This document shows positions 1 to 12,436 of a stretch of DNA of 64,000 nucleotides, piece by piece. The notes beneath the pieces were generated by a model. That model did no database searches and was not told the DNA's origin. It was given only the letters and a program-made list of their open reading frames with translations. Within the stretch, counting starts at the first letter, position 1; the number at the start of each line of letters is the position of its first letter. Position numbers and translations under genes: made by a program. This DNA is from Bolinopsis microptera (lineage: Eukaryota > Ctenophora > Tentaculata > Lobata > Bolinopsidae), in assembly GCF_026151205.1 (NCBI RefSeq), contig NC_087077.1:1240001-1304000 (forward strand), in the 5' to 3' direction.

Positions 1-435
1 GTTTAGTAATGTCATTCATAACTTTTTGTCAGATTCTTAAATCATGGCATAAACTGGGCTGGACACGCTTACTTATTACCGATCCCAGCTAAAAGTCTGG
101 TCCAGTCTAAAAGTCTGACGTGTACAATAACAATACTCCGTTCCAGACAACTTTTCAGATCAGTTAGAATTAAAATCTGTTTTAAAATTGTGTCTGAAGA
201 CATACCTCATACATGAAGTCATATAGAGTTAAGGACATCTTTTGAAGCAAATAGGATGCCTATAAATGTCTTTGAGTAGCATTTATGAATATGAAAGTTT
301 CTACTTCCACAACAAGAGGCATCATGTAGCCGGTGGGCCCGACATGATACGACATATCTTGACACGTCAGGGTTTGTCGGGATTTCTAACAAAAAGCCGA
401 GATGGAGTCATCAAGCTTAACGTGGAAAAACACTA

Positions 436-630
436 CCTTACGAGACATATTTATATGGTACGAAATTTGGGGATTTTTGGGAAAAATGGGAAAAAATCCC
501 CATATTTTCGTACTGAATTTCTGAAATTTCGTACTGAATTACTGTATTTCTGAAAAAAATCCCCATATTTTCGTTCCCCCATAATTTCGATCCCCGCTAA
601 TTATGATCCACATAAATATGTCTTGTAAGG
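436..630. mobile_element. MITE-like element with 23-bp terminal inverted repeats
   Basis: The left end (436-458, CCTTACGAGACATATTTATA...) is the near-perfect reverse complement of the right end (608-630, ...TATGTCTTGTAAGG). Both ends are flanked by TA, as expected for a Tc1/mariner-type target duplication. The interior holds alternating copies of a short AT-rich motif (CCCCATATTTTCGT) and no coding capacity. The element sits between two direct copies of a 24-bp sequence (318-341 and 641-664, both containing ATGTAGCCGGTGGGCCC), so it may have inserted into another repeat. Confidence 0.65.
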
Positions 631-644
631 TATACAAGAAGGCC

Positions 645-773
645 TCATGTAGCCGGTGGGCCCGAGGCAAAACCCCTCGACAAATCCCGACAAACCGCGT
701 TTGTCGGGGTTTGCCGGGATATGTCGGGTTTGTCGGGGTTTGTCGGGGTTTGTCGAGCCTGGAGGCTACATGA
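645..773. mobile_element. Short foldback element, TCATGTAGCC termini
   Basis: Terminal inverted repeats TCATGTAGCC (645-654) and GGCTACATGA (764-773) enclose an inverted, GC-rich interior. CCCGACAAAC-type repeats on the left face TTTGTCGGGG-type repeats on the right, so the whole 129 bp can fold into a long hairpin. A partial copy of the left end lies at 322-341. No ORF of note. Likely a non-autonomous foldback or MITE family; class not determined. Confidence 0.55.
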
Positions 774-2835
774 TGTCTAACAAGCTTAGAACCCAAGATG
801 ATGTTACCAGCTCAAGTTCTAATAACGAAGTTAGTACTCAAAATGCCTGTATATAAGCTCATACAGGCAGTCCAGTTTCTGTTTCTACAATTCTCATGAT
901 TGACTATGGGAATTGCACAAACTGAGATGCCTGAGTGTACGTCCCCTCCTTCTATGTTTATTAGGTTTGGTACCCTTCTGGCCTGGCCTTTTCAATTCAA
1001 TTCAATTAGTATTAGTAAGTACTCATAGAAACCGACCTTCAATAGGCAAAGCAATCTCTAGAATTAAAGTAAGGATTTGCCATCTCCAGCGCCCCACAAA
1101 GGTGCCAGACGAGGAGAGCATAATATATCCTTCGGTTATTGATTGTATTATGGATGTGCATCCTCGAATAGTGAAAAACTTCTTTCCCTCCGTGCCTGAA
1201 GAGTGAGTTAGGCGTTTTTAAATTGATTAAATTAGTTAGAAAACAACCAACAACCTACAACGTGACGAACTTGCACCAGTAGGGCGGAACCCAGTATGTG
1301 CGGCTACATCTAATAAACTTCTAATGGGAGAAATGGAGTGTATATTTAGAATAGATTTACTAAATTATGATTGATTGTCGGTTGACGCTGGTTAAAGGTC
1401 GGATATGTTGGTAGTTAGTCAACTCCCTCCTATGTCGAAGCAATTACTTAATGAGGTACGAGACGCTGCACTTGTAACAGGAAAACATTTCGCACTAATT
1501 ACGTTGAGTAAGCTGAGTTATTTCGCTAAACGTGGGCATATTTTTTTAGAAAGCTCGGTGTTGATTTTGGAGAATGTGACTGAAATAGGCATGAGTACAG
1601 GCCTCTCTAATGCTATATTGTGATTTGTGTCCACTACCCATCATAATAAACATCTATCTGATAAAGGACGAAAGAGCGAGGCAAATACGATATCGTGCTT
1701 GTATATGTGCAGAGCGCGCATTTATTGCTAGTTTACGATGCAATCTTACACAAAAATATTTTTCCGCGCATTACTGCAACTAACTTTGTGAAGACCCTTT
1801 GGGCTGAATTGTCATACTAGACTTGGGCCCATCTCATGCTTCCGATTGGGTAAGAGTATATTTCGAGATGACATTTCGCCCAACAAACAATCAATCTGAT
1901 TAGAGATGCCCCTGTACTCTTGGTACAAATATATAATGCAAATGTTTGAAGACACAATTATAACCATACGAAAGAAAGCTGTTGTGGCGTTAACTTGAAC
2001 GTTCACCAGCCATTCTACATGAGCTAGATAGAGAAGTGGGTAACTTGGTGGGTTTCTTGGTCTACTTCAATCTCTGGAAAACGCACATGTTATTCAAAGT
2101 TTAGTGGGATATGTGACTATGCTACTTATAATATTAAATCCTTTGTCCGAGCTTAACACGTCAGGAACTATTCATTGGGAGGCTGAAATATTTTTTAAAC
2201 ATTAAATGCATAAGGGTTTTGTGTTTAACTATGTACATTTAAAAAAAATATGTTATTAATTCAAATATATAAAGTGTAAGAATCACCTATTATTAACAAA
2301 ATGTACCTTAGAATTTGCCATGTGATTGGAAAACGTTGTAACTATAGTGTGATGATTTCTTAATGATCCGCTCTTAGCCCTGAAACTTCGTCATCATAAG
2401 ATACAATTGCAGCTTGATGTATAATGACAACATTGCGACGGTTTTTATTAAAAATACGCACCCAAAACAATGTGACATTTAATTGTGGAATTAAACCAGA
2501 TAGCGATACAAACAAGATCAAGATTTTGAGGGGGCAGTCCCACATTTGCATTACTCAACATGTTCTCTAACCTGCCCATGAAACTGCTCTGATAAAATAG
2601 CACACAAAGGTACTGCGATGCACGCCGATAGCAAGGTCAAGTTTATTTGTAACCGTTGCAGATTGGCTGCTTGCAAACAGATAACAGTGCCAAAACAAAC
2701 ATACTAAAGTTAATAATACTTAAGAAATATGTCCGACGCGGACTTAAGCGATCTTATACCTTACCTCATTGATTGGAGGGCCAAAAGGTTATCAAAATCT
2801 ATCTATGAAGTTCAATTCCTGCCCAGGCCTAAATA
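774..2835. other. No recognisable gene
   Basis: AT-rich sequence with only short ORFs (for example 913-1206 and 1405-1623 on +). None shows a family signature or convincing splice-bounded exon. CAATTCAATTCAATTAG near 996 is a minor local repeat. Confidence 0.5.
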
Positions 2836-3105
2836 TTCTAATAACCAGTTGCAGTGTAATCAGTTCTAATAACCAGTTGCAGTGTAATGTTCTAATAACA
2901 GTTTTGCAGTGTAATAGTTCTAATAACCAGTGCAGTGTAATAGTTCTAATAACCAGTTGCAGTGTAATATGTTATAATAACCAGTTGCTAGTGTAATAGT
3001 TCTTATAACCAGTTGCAGTGTAATAAGTTCTAATAACCAGTGCAGGTGTTAATAGTTTATAACCCGTTGCTGTGTAATAGTTTAATAACCAGTTGCAGTG
3101 TAAAT
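2836..3105. repeat. Degenerate minisatellite, about 26-27 bp unit
   Basis: About ten imperfect copies of a unit resembling TCTAATAACCAGTTGCAGTG followed by TAATAGT. Copies differ by small indels. The reading frame is lost every few units, so coding is unlikely. It lies upstream of the exonuclease remnant; 3106-3554 between them holds nothing recognisable. Confidence 0.85.
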
Positions 3106-3554
3106 AAAAACTACTTAACTAGAGAGTTTTAATAGGGTCGTGTGTGTGCCTGTTTTCAATGAGTCTCACACAGCCCTGTTCGTCACTCCTACCTCTCCTT
3201 CCATGCTGTCAGTACTGTGCGGCTCTCTTGCTTACTGTTAACCTTATTATCTGTGAGGTAAGGGTGCTTGTTAGTTTCGAGGGTACGTAATAGTGTTTAG
3301 ATAGTGATTAAACAATTAAATGGGTATTAATATGGTAATTGGTCAGATAACTCTAACCAGGGTTTGTAGACGTCAGTCAAACAGGACACGATGTTCACTG
3401 CAAGATCACATGAAGACTGCCCACATGATATCACATCAAATAGATGGGACAGTGAAACTCTCACAAGTTTTGCAGTTTACAGTTTTTCAAGCCGCTTTGT
3501 TCCTTTTAGTATGCTCTTAATATGACGGAGGAAACCTCGCCCAAATTTGAAATC

Positions 3555-5337
3555 TTTTGTATTCGAAGACGCGATTAACAGTGACGATCTAATCAAGACT
3601 ATATTAGGTGGAGCGAAGTTTGTGGGGTTCGACTGTGAGTGGATCAAGAAAAAGAAGATACTCACTAATTCTGATAGCTACTCTGGAGTCGTGTTGTTGT
3701 CAGAGTGAAACAGATGGTTATTACTGAGATGCTTGGAGAGGTTCCTGCAGGACTCGTCCGTCATCAAGTTTTGGGGTCAGTATATCGAGGAAGAGACGGG
3801 GGAAAAGAAGAAGACGGATTTCAAAATGCCCTATGAAGGTAAGTGTCAATATTATTTAAATAGGTTACGTTCTTTTCTTGTAAATCTTAAAATGTAATGC
3901 CTATCAACTTATAAACGGTCAACAGAACTAATGATATTTTGGTGTCTGTTATGATATGACAAGAGACTCATAAAAACGCCCTAACTGAAAAAAAAAAAAA
4001 TAATCTCTAACAGGTAAAGTTGATCTACGGAAACTGATGAACCACAGACAAGCCGTACCAGGAATATTTTTGGAAGAAGATTCAAGAGCACGAGAGGGTG
4101 CTCCAAAAGCAAGAAAACAGTTAAACCCCAGGTAATTATGAATAGGTACATTTATTGGCATTAGGGTACAGTTGCCTTACTTTCTTTGTACAGGCACAGG
4201 TACCGTTTTGGAATATCGTATTGTTATATATATAAAGAGCTGTTGACGGGCACGTTACTTCTGATAGAATTGATTATTTATTTTTCATTAGGTTTTGAGG
4301 GTTTTGTTAATATTTCTCGCCCGCTAAATATTTCGTAAATTGATCTGTTTCCGACAGTAATTTCTTCTTTTTCCCATTTTAGAATACAAAGATTTTAGTA
4401 CATTTTAGCTGTATGATTTAATATTATATATTTTTTTACCTATAGTTTACCTAGATTAACTAAAAACCACTAGAAGGGCAGGTTTAACTTGGTGGGCGAA
4501 GGAAAGAAGAAGCTGGGAGACCCAGTACAAGGGATTGGGGGCCTTGTCAGAGAACACTCTCGAAAACATCAGCATGGACAAAAGTTTAGACTACGAGTGG
4601 TGACTGGACTGCAAAGTGCTGTCACCTGAACAGATGAAGTACCTGCGCTGTCGCCCTGGCAGCATCTGATAATAGCACACTGCCTTGCATCTCCAAACCG
4701 CAATCCCACTTGAAAATCTCAGGATATTGAATGAAGTTGGCGGGATGATTTCTGCATGCCAGTGATGGATTAGAACTTCATTGATCGGACAGGATTTTGC
4801 GGAGCTGATGCATGTTTCTACAAGGAACCACCCAGAGCTAAAGTATAAAGGAGTATCTGCTGGTACTTTAAAGTTGTTTTTTGTTACCATTTAAAAATAT
4901 ACAAATATTCACCAATACCAAAGTTATGTGCCATAATTGGATTTTAAATTTTTTTGATTTGAAAATTTTAAAAACTGATAAGCTGTAGGTATGTATTTAA
5001 CAATTTTATAAAATAGGATGAAAATTCCCTAAAAGTGACAGTTTTTTTATGAATTTTTTTGGTTTTTGAACAACTTATTATAACTGAGCTCTATCAGTAG
5101 CAGTTGTGAACATAAGAACATAGCCAATTAATTAATAATTTCCAGCATAAACCAGCGACTCATCTATCAAAAGCACTTGAGAAGACGTTTTCAAATACGA
5201 GAAGAAGTGCTTCGAGTAATTTTCCGAATAGTGAGGGCGAGGATGAGGAAATTCCGGAAATACGAGGGCAGCAAGCCCCCATCAACAAAATTGCTTTGAT
5301 GAAAAGTAACCGGCTCCCACAAACAAACTGTTACTGA
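3555..5337 (+). pseudogene. EXD2-like DEDD 3'-5' exonuclease gene, decayed or mis-sequenced
   Basis: Three or four exon-like segments read as one 3'-5' exonuclease domain. Segment 1 (3555-3838) encodes GGAKFVGFDCEW, matching Exo I of the EXD2/WRN-type DEDD family (acidic D and E), then LERFLQDSSVIKFWGQYIEE; it ends at a good donor (GAAG|GTAAGT). Segment 2 (4014-4131, acceptor CTAACAG, donor CAG|GTAATT) gives KVDLRKLMNHRQ, like the family's D-L-R stretch, with the splice phase preserved. Segment 3 (about 4480-4680) gives LSENTLENISMDKSLDYEW and LSPEQMKY, the lead into Exo III. Segment 4 (5146-5337, acceptor TTTCCAG) is an open 63-residue tail ending in TGA, probably the terminal exon. Breaks: an in-frame TGA after LLSE in segment 1, a TGA after DYEW, and a frameshift where the Y-A-A-x-D-A motif should be. 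These are either pseudogene lesions or consensus errors. EXD2 acts in DNA-end resection and mitochondrial RNA turnover; orthology is inferred from motifs only. Confidence 0.55.
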
Positions 5338-6239
5338 TTTTATTATAATATCCTTCGATCGGAGATTCAAAACTGCGCAAATTAGATTTAATATAGTGTG
5401 CTCAGTTTATTTAGTATTGACTTTTTTTTTTTTTTTTTTTTTAGACTTTATATTAAATTATGTTATATTATTGTTTCCGGAAACTTTAGCATTTATTATT
5501 CTTAACATCTTGTATCATGGACAATAATTAAGCAGAATGAGATTTACGGAAGATTTTAATTCAGAAAAAAAACTGCACAGAACCCAGACATATGAATGAT
5601 AAACCCTTCAAGGGCTAGAATTTAGCATTTTGTAGAATCTGTGTTTGTATGGGAAAACTATATGTAGCATATTTTGTAGGGCTACTTTACATACATTTAT
5701 TATTATAGAAAGCTGAGTTATATTATCAATTACAATGAAATACGCCTGAATCAGAATGTGACCCTTAAATTATTCTCTTCATATATTCAGGTGCATGTCT
5801 GACTCGGTCAAACAATAACTTTACGAATTTTTAAATATCCAATTGCTGACAAGTTTATGAGTTAGCTTGAGGAGTGTCCTATGTCTGTTTCTAACAGCAT
5901 TTTCTTACGAATATCCCAATTCCCAATGTCCATATTTTAGTAATACTTCTAGATGTTGTTTTACAGGAGGTTTATTAAATTATATATAAAATGAAAAACA
6001 TTAATAGCATAATTAATAGGTCAAAGTGAAACGCTATTATGAGCTTTTCATTAGAAAAACAATTGTTTAAAAATTGATCATTTCTAAAACAGATATCATG
6101 GACACAAAAACATTTACTTCAACATATTAATAACTCAATTACAATTTCTTCAGAAAAGTACTAACATCTAATTCAACAATAAAAATTGCCCCATTTTAAC
6201 CTACAAAATTATCACCTGCCACGAGAATGCACCTGAGAG
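5338..6239. other. AT-rich, no feature seen
   Basis: AT-rich DNA with a poly-T run at about 5420-5442. No ORF, repeat or RNA gene recognised. Confidence 0.5.
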
Positions 6240-6960
6240 ATTGAAATCATTCAAGTTATGAGGACCTCCTTTCCCAGACTGATTGCACCTTGAATAGCAT
6301 TATAGCACGCCTCCAACGAACCCCATAACATTCAGGCTCCACCAGTGACCATCTGATATCACTCACTGTTTTAAAATCTACCTTATTGACTGTTTAAAGG
6401 TTCCTTGACAGAGGCCTGGAAACACTTGAACTCATGACTCCACATCTGCACCAAACAGACACCTCGACCCTTTTAGCGAGACGTCACGGGAAGCAGGAGA
6501 GCTGGGGTCAAGCAGTTCGGTCTGTTGTAGCAGCGATTTATAAAGACATTGCTACTAGATTGATTACCGTCCATTTCTGAAAGGAGCTGGGCTTGCACTC
6601 TGTCATTGACAACCTCCTGTGCGTTTTGGAGCTTTAGCGTCGATTTCATCGAAAAACAAAACAGTAGGGGCTACATTTCGGGACGTTTTCGAAAATTTCC
6701 TAACATTTGTCTTCGCTCTTTGTACAACCGAAACTGTTCAGTAAGCTCGCGTCCTTGGAATGCTGATGATGCTAAGATTACATGACTAGCAATGGCTCGA
6801 GCCACCTTGGTTTTCAAATCCAGGCTTACCAACAAAAGTAGACCAGACCTTTTTTTTCTAATTCCCGGTCCACACAGCTCAGCATTCTTGAGAGGAAATC
6901 TCTATCTTTCCTCGATTTCTCTTCTCACGTGATCAATTCTCCAATGTCTCCCATTTTGTG
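6240..6960 (-). pseudogene. PEX6-like AAA ATPase (D2 domain) remnant
   Basis: Read on the minus strand with frame changes, the segment follows a type II AAA ATPase module in order: a pre-Walker helix (VRREIEE...PLKNAEL, about 6860-6950), RSGLLLL leading to a corrupted Walker A, ARAIAS, a clean Walker B (VLFFDEIDAKAPKR, 6617-6674), VNDRVQAQLLSEMDG, SSNVF, remnants of the NRPDLLDPALLRPGRF block, HEFK, and finally a TGGA...LEACYNAIQGAI stretch that resembles the PEX6 TGAD...LCSDA sensor-2 region. PEX6 with PEX1 extracts PEX5 from peroxisomes. The order of motifs supports the family. The exact paralogue (PEX6 rather than another type II AAA protein) is a judgement from LLSEMDG, RSGLLL and the TGAD region. 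At least five frameshifts and a destroyed P-loop make it non-functional as written. Confidence 0.55.
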
Positions 6961-7135
6961 TCCGGATTCTTCCAGAGGTCTCTGTTGGTTCTGCCAGTCT
7001 CATATTTTGGAGAACGTTTCACATTTAATCGGAAGTTACAGTTTTCGTTATAGTTGAGACCTTAAACCAAGCTGCTTAGAGTTCGTCGATAAACTTAAGA
7101 GTCTGTTCTAGAGACTCATTTTCGTAAGTTTCGTT

Positions 7136-8232
7136 TCACTTCTTTTTCAAGTACTGGGCTTTTTGTTCGATGTTAAAGTGGTCTGCCTCATAATAGCTCG
7201 GATAATTTCTTCGTACTTTAGGAGAAGGCAACACACGCATGAATCCCGAAAAGGTGGGGCTAATTGCTAGCGACACTCTAGTCACAAACCATCCACCAAT
7301 AAAATTCACTTTTCCTTCCTGCCATAAGCCCCTCGAACCCGTTGAACAGTTGGCCGGTGCCAGCACAACCACCTCGGGTCAAAGAACTTCCGTATCGGTT
7401 TTAACCAGCAGCTCTATATTATCCAGTGTAATATAAGGACCATAGAGATAAGGCAATGTTATCTGAGAGGTGGAGTATTTGTTCTCCAGTAGCTCCTGGG
7501 CCTCCCCACAAATGTTGACACCTGGAACGTGGTACAGGACAACTCCGAGGATGTCCGGCAAGATTATGTACTTACCTCCGACTTGCAGCTTCATGAGGGA
7601 GAGTGGGTGATTAAATCAACATATACCTTTCAATTTGATTATATTCTAATTCTAATTAAAGGTTCTTTTCAAAAGTACAGTTGTCGGTTTGAAAATTTGA
7701 TAAGGATGTAACCCGATCACTAAATAAATATAATATAGGAGCTAATTTTCGGATTTGGGGTATTTGATTCAAACATTAAGCTTCATACCGTGTTCTAAAA
7801 AGAGTTAAGGTTTAGGCCTGTAGGACCAGTGAAGAATCTAATCAAAATCAGAGGAAATCGAAAGAAAAAAAATAGGAAACCCTTAATCGAATCCCGATGG
7901 TAATGTATGTATTTACTTATTTACAAATCATAATATAAACCATACCTTTTTAACCAGAAGAACTATTGGGACGAATAATATCCCTTTTTAAGCTGACTCG
8001 TCAAAACTTCAAATCCTGATGAGTTAATACAAGTCATTCTCTCTGATGCGGAAAAACAAACGTGTGGACTATTCTCGTGAACGTTGGAGATTTCAAAAAG
8101 AGTAGTTTTCCCAGAGCTGTATGTAGTAAAATTCCGGACTAACTTCTTTTCGCCTTCCACGGCCGAATTGACTTTGAAACAAACGAAAGGAAGGCTGGTA
8201 AAGTTTTTGTAGGAAGCAGTGTGTTTAACCAC
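7136..8232 (-). other. Stacked minus-strand ORF fragments, possibly upstream exons of the AAA remnant
   Basis: Three open stretches (7136-7372, 7379-7594, 7963-8232) follow each other on the minus strand directly upstream of the PEX6-like remnant. They read like protein (for example LPDILGVVLYHVPGVNICGE and SISNVHENSPHVCF-type sequence) rather than random AT-rich translation, but I recognise no domain. They could be N-terminal PEX6 exons, which are poorly conserved in the family, or another broken gene. A TAA separates the first two frames. Confidence 0.25.
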
Positions 8233-9549
8233 GCAGTCAATGGAATGTTTGCAGGTGTGCCTTACTGGGATTCTTCACGCAAAAATATTGTGTCCGAGTG
8301 TAACATTTTTTGGGATCTTTCAAAAAAAATTTTCAGATTGTTCGGTAAGTGAGTGACAGCGTGTTTACGGACCTAACTAGACTGATTCGTACAGAGGAAG
8401 CATGTACAGGTGGCGATGGTAGTATTGCGACCCTTGGCCTTTTGTCCAGTTGCCTCGTTCGAATTTTAAAACAGCCATTTGAATTGTCACATGAGTTCAA
8501 AACTACTGATTTCGTTTGACTGTCTTTTTGCTGTTGATGAGCAGTGCCGGATTTAAGCGGAGAGCGTCAAGTGACGGGATTGCTATCGATATGAGTTTAA
8601 GTTATAGGAATACTCCGCATTATTTGTCTATTTCCAATTAAAACTTTCTGTTTTTGCTTCAACGCTGGTGGAGTGCTGTTTTATGGGGTGAAGGATCTAT
8701 CATGTAGTAGGAGCGAATCGAAGTGTCACTTTGGCAAGTTTTAGTCATCTGTCACGAGTTTTACAGTGCTCGAAAGCCATTAACTGAATTAAAAATTGTT
8801 AGTTCGATCAACGATAAATTCAGATGATACCGTGCTCGTCAAAGATTACTCGCTAATTGGTTGAAATAGCTTCTGCCTTAAAAGTAAGCTGTAAATAGAC
8901 TTTTTCTAAGTACTTGTAACTTGTTGTATAAAAATGCTCAACAAGAAAAAATCATTGAAGTATTCTTAATTTATCCAATCAATGAAAATATGCTCCAATT
9001 CGTCATTATAAAGTTATATGATTTACTTGATGATGAAAGAAAATGTAAGAAATCTTATATTTACTCAATTGAATGTTTTAAATAATACTCATGCTACTTG
9101 AAGTCATAGAAAGTGGAAGAAAGCGTGCCAAATAAAAATAAATTCTTAAACTTTTTAAGGGATCTTCAAATTCTTTCTTGAAAGGTTGTTGATTTACAGA
9201 ATTCATTTATTCATGATTTACTGCGGTAAAAAACTAAAAATATAATACATTTTTACAATAATGGACATCAAAAAGTGCTTTTTTTTTTGGACCAGATTGA
9301 ACCAAAAACATCTGATTTAAAAAATTTAAATTATAAATTGTTCGTTTATAACAAGGGTTTCAGCGGCAGGCCCCTTAAGGTTAGGGAAACTAAATTTATC
9401 TCGTAAATGGTCCAAATCATGTTGTTGTATAATCTTTGAACGTTAAACTTACAGTCGGTTATTGATACACATAAATTGACACCTTAAACAAATGCAAACG
9501 TTATAACATATAAGAAATTAATTAAATTATTGAATCGTGGCCATTACAA
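8233..9549. other. No recognisable gene
   Basis: AT-rich spacer. Nothing with coding, RNA or repeat structure that I can support. Confidence 0.5.
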
Positions 9550-10755
9550 ATTTTCCATGTTTTTTCCTCTCGTCTCTTGCTGACTCCTTCTATAGAAAGA
9601 GTGTTTAAAAACACAATCTGTTAGCTCACATTATGGGTTGGCTTTTTTGAACACCATATGCTCCATATCATGATCCATCAAAAACTCTTTTAAATCTTTG
9701 CTTGGTAATCGCAATAACTGCAAGTTTGCATTTTTTATATCATGTGCTAGTCCTGAACATGCGCTATCTGAACAACCTCATGACTCTTTAGCTCTTTCGG
9801 TGACGCAAATCCTTTTCCACATTTATACAGAACAGGTTGAATCTTTGGTTTCGTACGAATTTATAATTCTCAACGATTTAGAACCTTTTGTTGTATAAGA
9901 ACAACAGTCACAAAGATATGGTTCACCTCTTCTGTGCCACGTTCCATAATGAATTTTCAATCCATTTTGTGTTTTAGAAATCCTATATGATATACATGGC
10001 ATGTAATAGTTACACTTTTTGGGACAAATGAATCGAACAGAGGTCTCTGAAAAACAGTTTTTCGATATATACATATATTGTAGTAATACTAAATCTGGAC
10101 AGTGAGTGAAAAAAGTTTGGCTTGTTCTTTTTTGACAGGATTAAGGGCGCCGTTTTTTAACCCGTGCGTGAGGATGAAACGAAAATTATGTTTATAGAAC
10201 GGTTTTTGAGCAAAGAATTGAAATATCATCATCTTTACATGAAAACAGAGCATTCTCCATGGTGCTTGTCTTTAATATAATTTTTAAGGCTAATTGTGCA
10301 GGTGCTTTTATATTGACAAAAGTGGCAATGATAAACCCCATCTTGGAATTGAAGCACCAGGTAGCTCTTTCTTTTTCAGGTCACGACTACCTTCTTTGTA
10401 GAGTTTGTAGGTCCCTCCACCACCCATTTTTTCAGTCTTATCACATTCTGAAGGTTGTCGATCATCTGACGGCACACATTCTTTGACTCAGTTAACATGG
10501 ATCTGGGCCTTGTTTACATCGCCTGACTCGTGTTGTTGCAATGACAGGTGACGTAATCTTGACGGATCTTGCTTTCCAAGTGCTGGAAGTTATTTTAACA
10601 GAATCGGGCAGTAGATTGTGTGATGTTTAACCTTGTCAAGATGAGTTCTGGTAGGACGTTCCCAAGTATGCTCACTTTTTTAGTACTGTATAGAACATTC
10701 TTCTAATTCATAGACTTTCAAGGCTCCCCTCCATCGCAACACAAGTACCCCACCT
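9550..10755 (-). pseudogene. C2H2 zinc-finger gene segment, copy 1
   Basis: On the minus strand the segment 9823-10074 encodes FICPKKCNYYMPC followed by GLKIHYGTWH and EPYLCDCC, with the cysteine and histidine spacing of degraded C2H2 fingers. Flanking minus-strand stretches give SACSGLAHDIKNANLQL and LMDHDMEHMVFKKANP. The whole 1.2 kb is homologous, with many small indels, to 12990-14195, about 3.45 kb downstream. Each copy is open where the other is shifted, so both derive from one gene. Copy 1 has lost the long basic/glycine region that is still open in copy 2. No intact ORF remains. Confidence 0.55.
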
Positions 10756-11006
10756 TTATGAGGAGATCATTAATAATATTATCAAAATATCAGAATAATA
10801 ATAAATTATAAACAAGTGGAGTATTTATATTATACTATATAAAGTATTTTTGTATGATTTAATTTGATATAATTTAGGTAGATATTATTGTGAAAGGAAA
10901 TTACACATCTAGCTGCAGAATCAATACAACATCAAGTTATCTTTATTTAAGTGGCTGAGACATTGAAGAGATGCGAACTAATGATCAAAGCAAGAGATTA
11001 CAATTC

Positions 11007-12436
11007 GGTTCTTTTGCGTTAGTCTAAACGCGACCAACTAGCGCTGGATGCGACAACTAGCGCTAGCCAGCGCTAGTTGTCGCCATCCTGCGCTTGTTGT
11101 ACGCTAACCAGCGCTATTTGTCGCTGGCTTTGCGACACTGTCGCACGCGATAGTTTGCGAGGGCCAGCGCAACGACCATCGCGGGAAAACAGTTCGATAA
11201 CTAGCGATGTTAGCGACAAAACTAGCGATGGATAGCGACACTAGCGCTGGCCAGAGCTGGCCAGCGCTAAGCGTTAGCCAGCGCTGGCCATCGATATCAA
11301 GCGGAAAAATTTTTGCGCTATTACCCGCGCTAACCAGCGCTAAACAAATAGGGCGCTAACCAGCGCTAGCCAGCGCTAACAGCGCATGCCAGCGCTAACC
11401 AGCGCTAGCCTGTCGCTAACCAGCGCAACCAGCGCTAGCGGCGATAGTCCAGCGCTTTGCTGACGGTAATATCGCAATTATTTGGATTTTTATATTTTTC
11501 GCTGGCCAACGCTGGGTAGCGCTGGCAGCGCTAGCTGACGAGTAATATTGCAACTATATTGCGCTGGTAGCGCTTGCTGACGAGTAATTTTTCTATTACT
11601 ATTATCTAGCCTGCTAAATCATCAATACAGCAGTCGTCTTCGAGATTGTTCTAACAGCGGCCCCCGATGTTGTAACCAACTTCAACGATGTATTGTATAA
11701 TTAATAATACCGTTAGGGTTAGGGTTTTCAGCATATGTTTTGTTATGGATTGGGTTATAGGGTATGGGTTGGGATCAGATTAGATGGGTTAGCGGTTTCG
11801 AAAAGTCGTTCAGAACCTGCTAGAGTCAGAGAAAGGGTTTAAAAAAAGTCACGTGACAGTCCGAGTGCAAAGTGATTTAATAATCATCCGAGTAAAGTAA
11901 TATTCGCAAGTATTTGATTTCGATACATTGCGCTGGTTAGCGTGGTTAGCGCTGGGCCAGCGCTGGCCAGCGCTAGCTGACGGGTCATTAGCGCAATAAA
12001 AGTTTGCGCTGGTATCAGTTGGCCAGCGCTGGCCAGCGCTGGCCAGCGCTGGCTATCGCTAGCGCTGGCCAGCGCTAGTTGTCGCTATCCTGCGCTTGTT
12101 GTGCGATCCAGCGCTAGTTATCGATGTTTTCTGCGATGGCCAGGTGCACGCTGGCCATCGCAAACTATCGCGTGCGACTGTGTCTCATAGCCAGTGACAA
12201 CTAGCGCTGGATAGCGACAACTAGCGCTGGATTGACACGAACAACTTGCGCTGGATGGCGGATACAACTAGCGCTGGATAGCGTACAATTATCGAACATA
12301 TATTTTTTGCGCTGGCCCATGGTTATCCAGCGCTGGATAGCGAAACTAGCGCTGGATGGCGACCAACTAGGCTGGATAGCGCATAGTTGTCGACATCCTG
12401 CGTAGTTGTCGCGTTTTGACTATAGCAAAAGAAACC
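11007..12436. mobile_element. 1.43 kb foldback element built of GCGCTAG/GCGCTGG subrepeats
   Basis: The left end (GGTTCTTTTGCGTTAGTC, 11007 on) and the right end (ending GACTATAGCAAAAGAAACC, 12436) are inverted copies. Both continue inward as long inverted arms made of 20-30 bp subrepeats such as ACTAGCGCTGGATAGCGACA, many of them palindromic (CAGCGCTGGCCAGCGCTG). The flanks are TTACAATTC on the left and TACAAATTCT on the right, a plausible 9-bp target-site duplication with one indel, as in Mutator-like elements. The middle (about 11600-11940) is non-repetitive, contains TTAGGGTTAGGG once, and has no transposase ORF. It lies between the two zinc-finger copies; 12437-12989 beyond it holds no feature. 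Confidence 0.7.

Noticed and set aside
11720-11732. TTAGGGTTAGGG as a telomere remnant
   Set aside because: Only two copies, inside the foldback element; too short to support an interstitial telomere.
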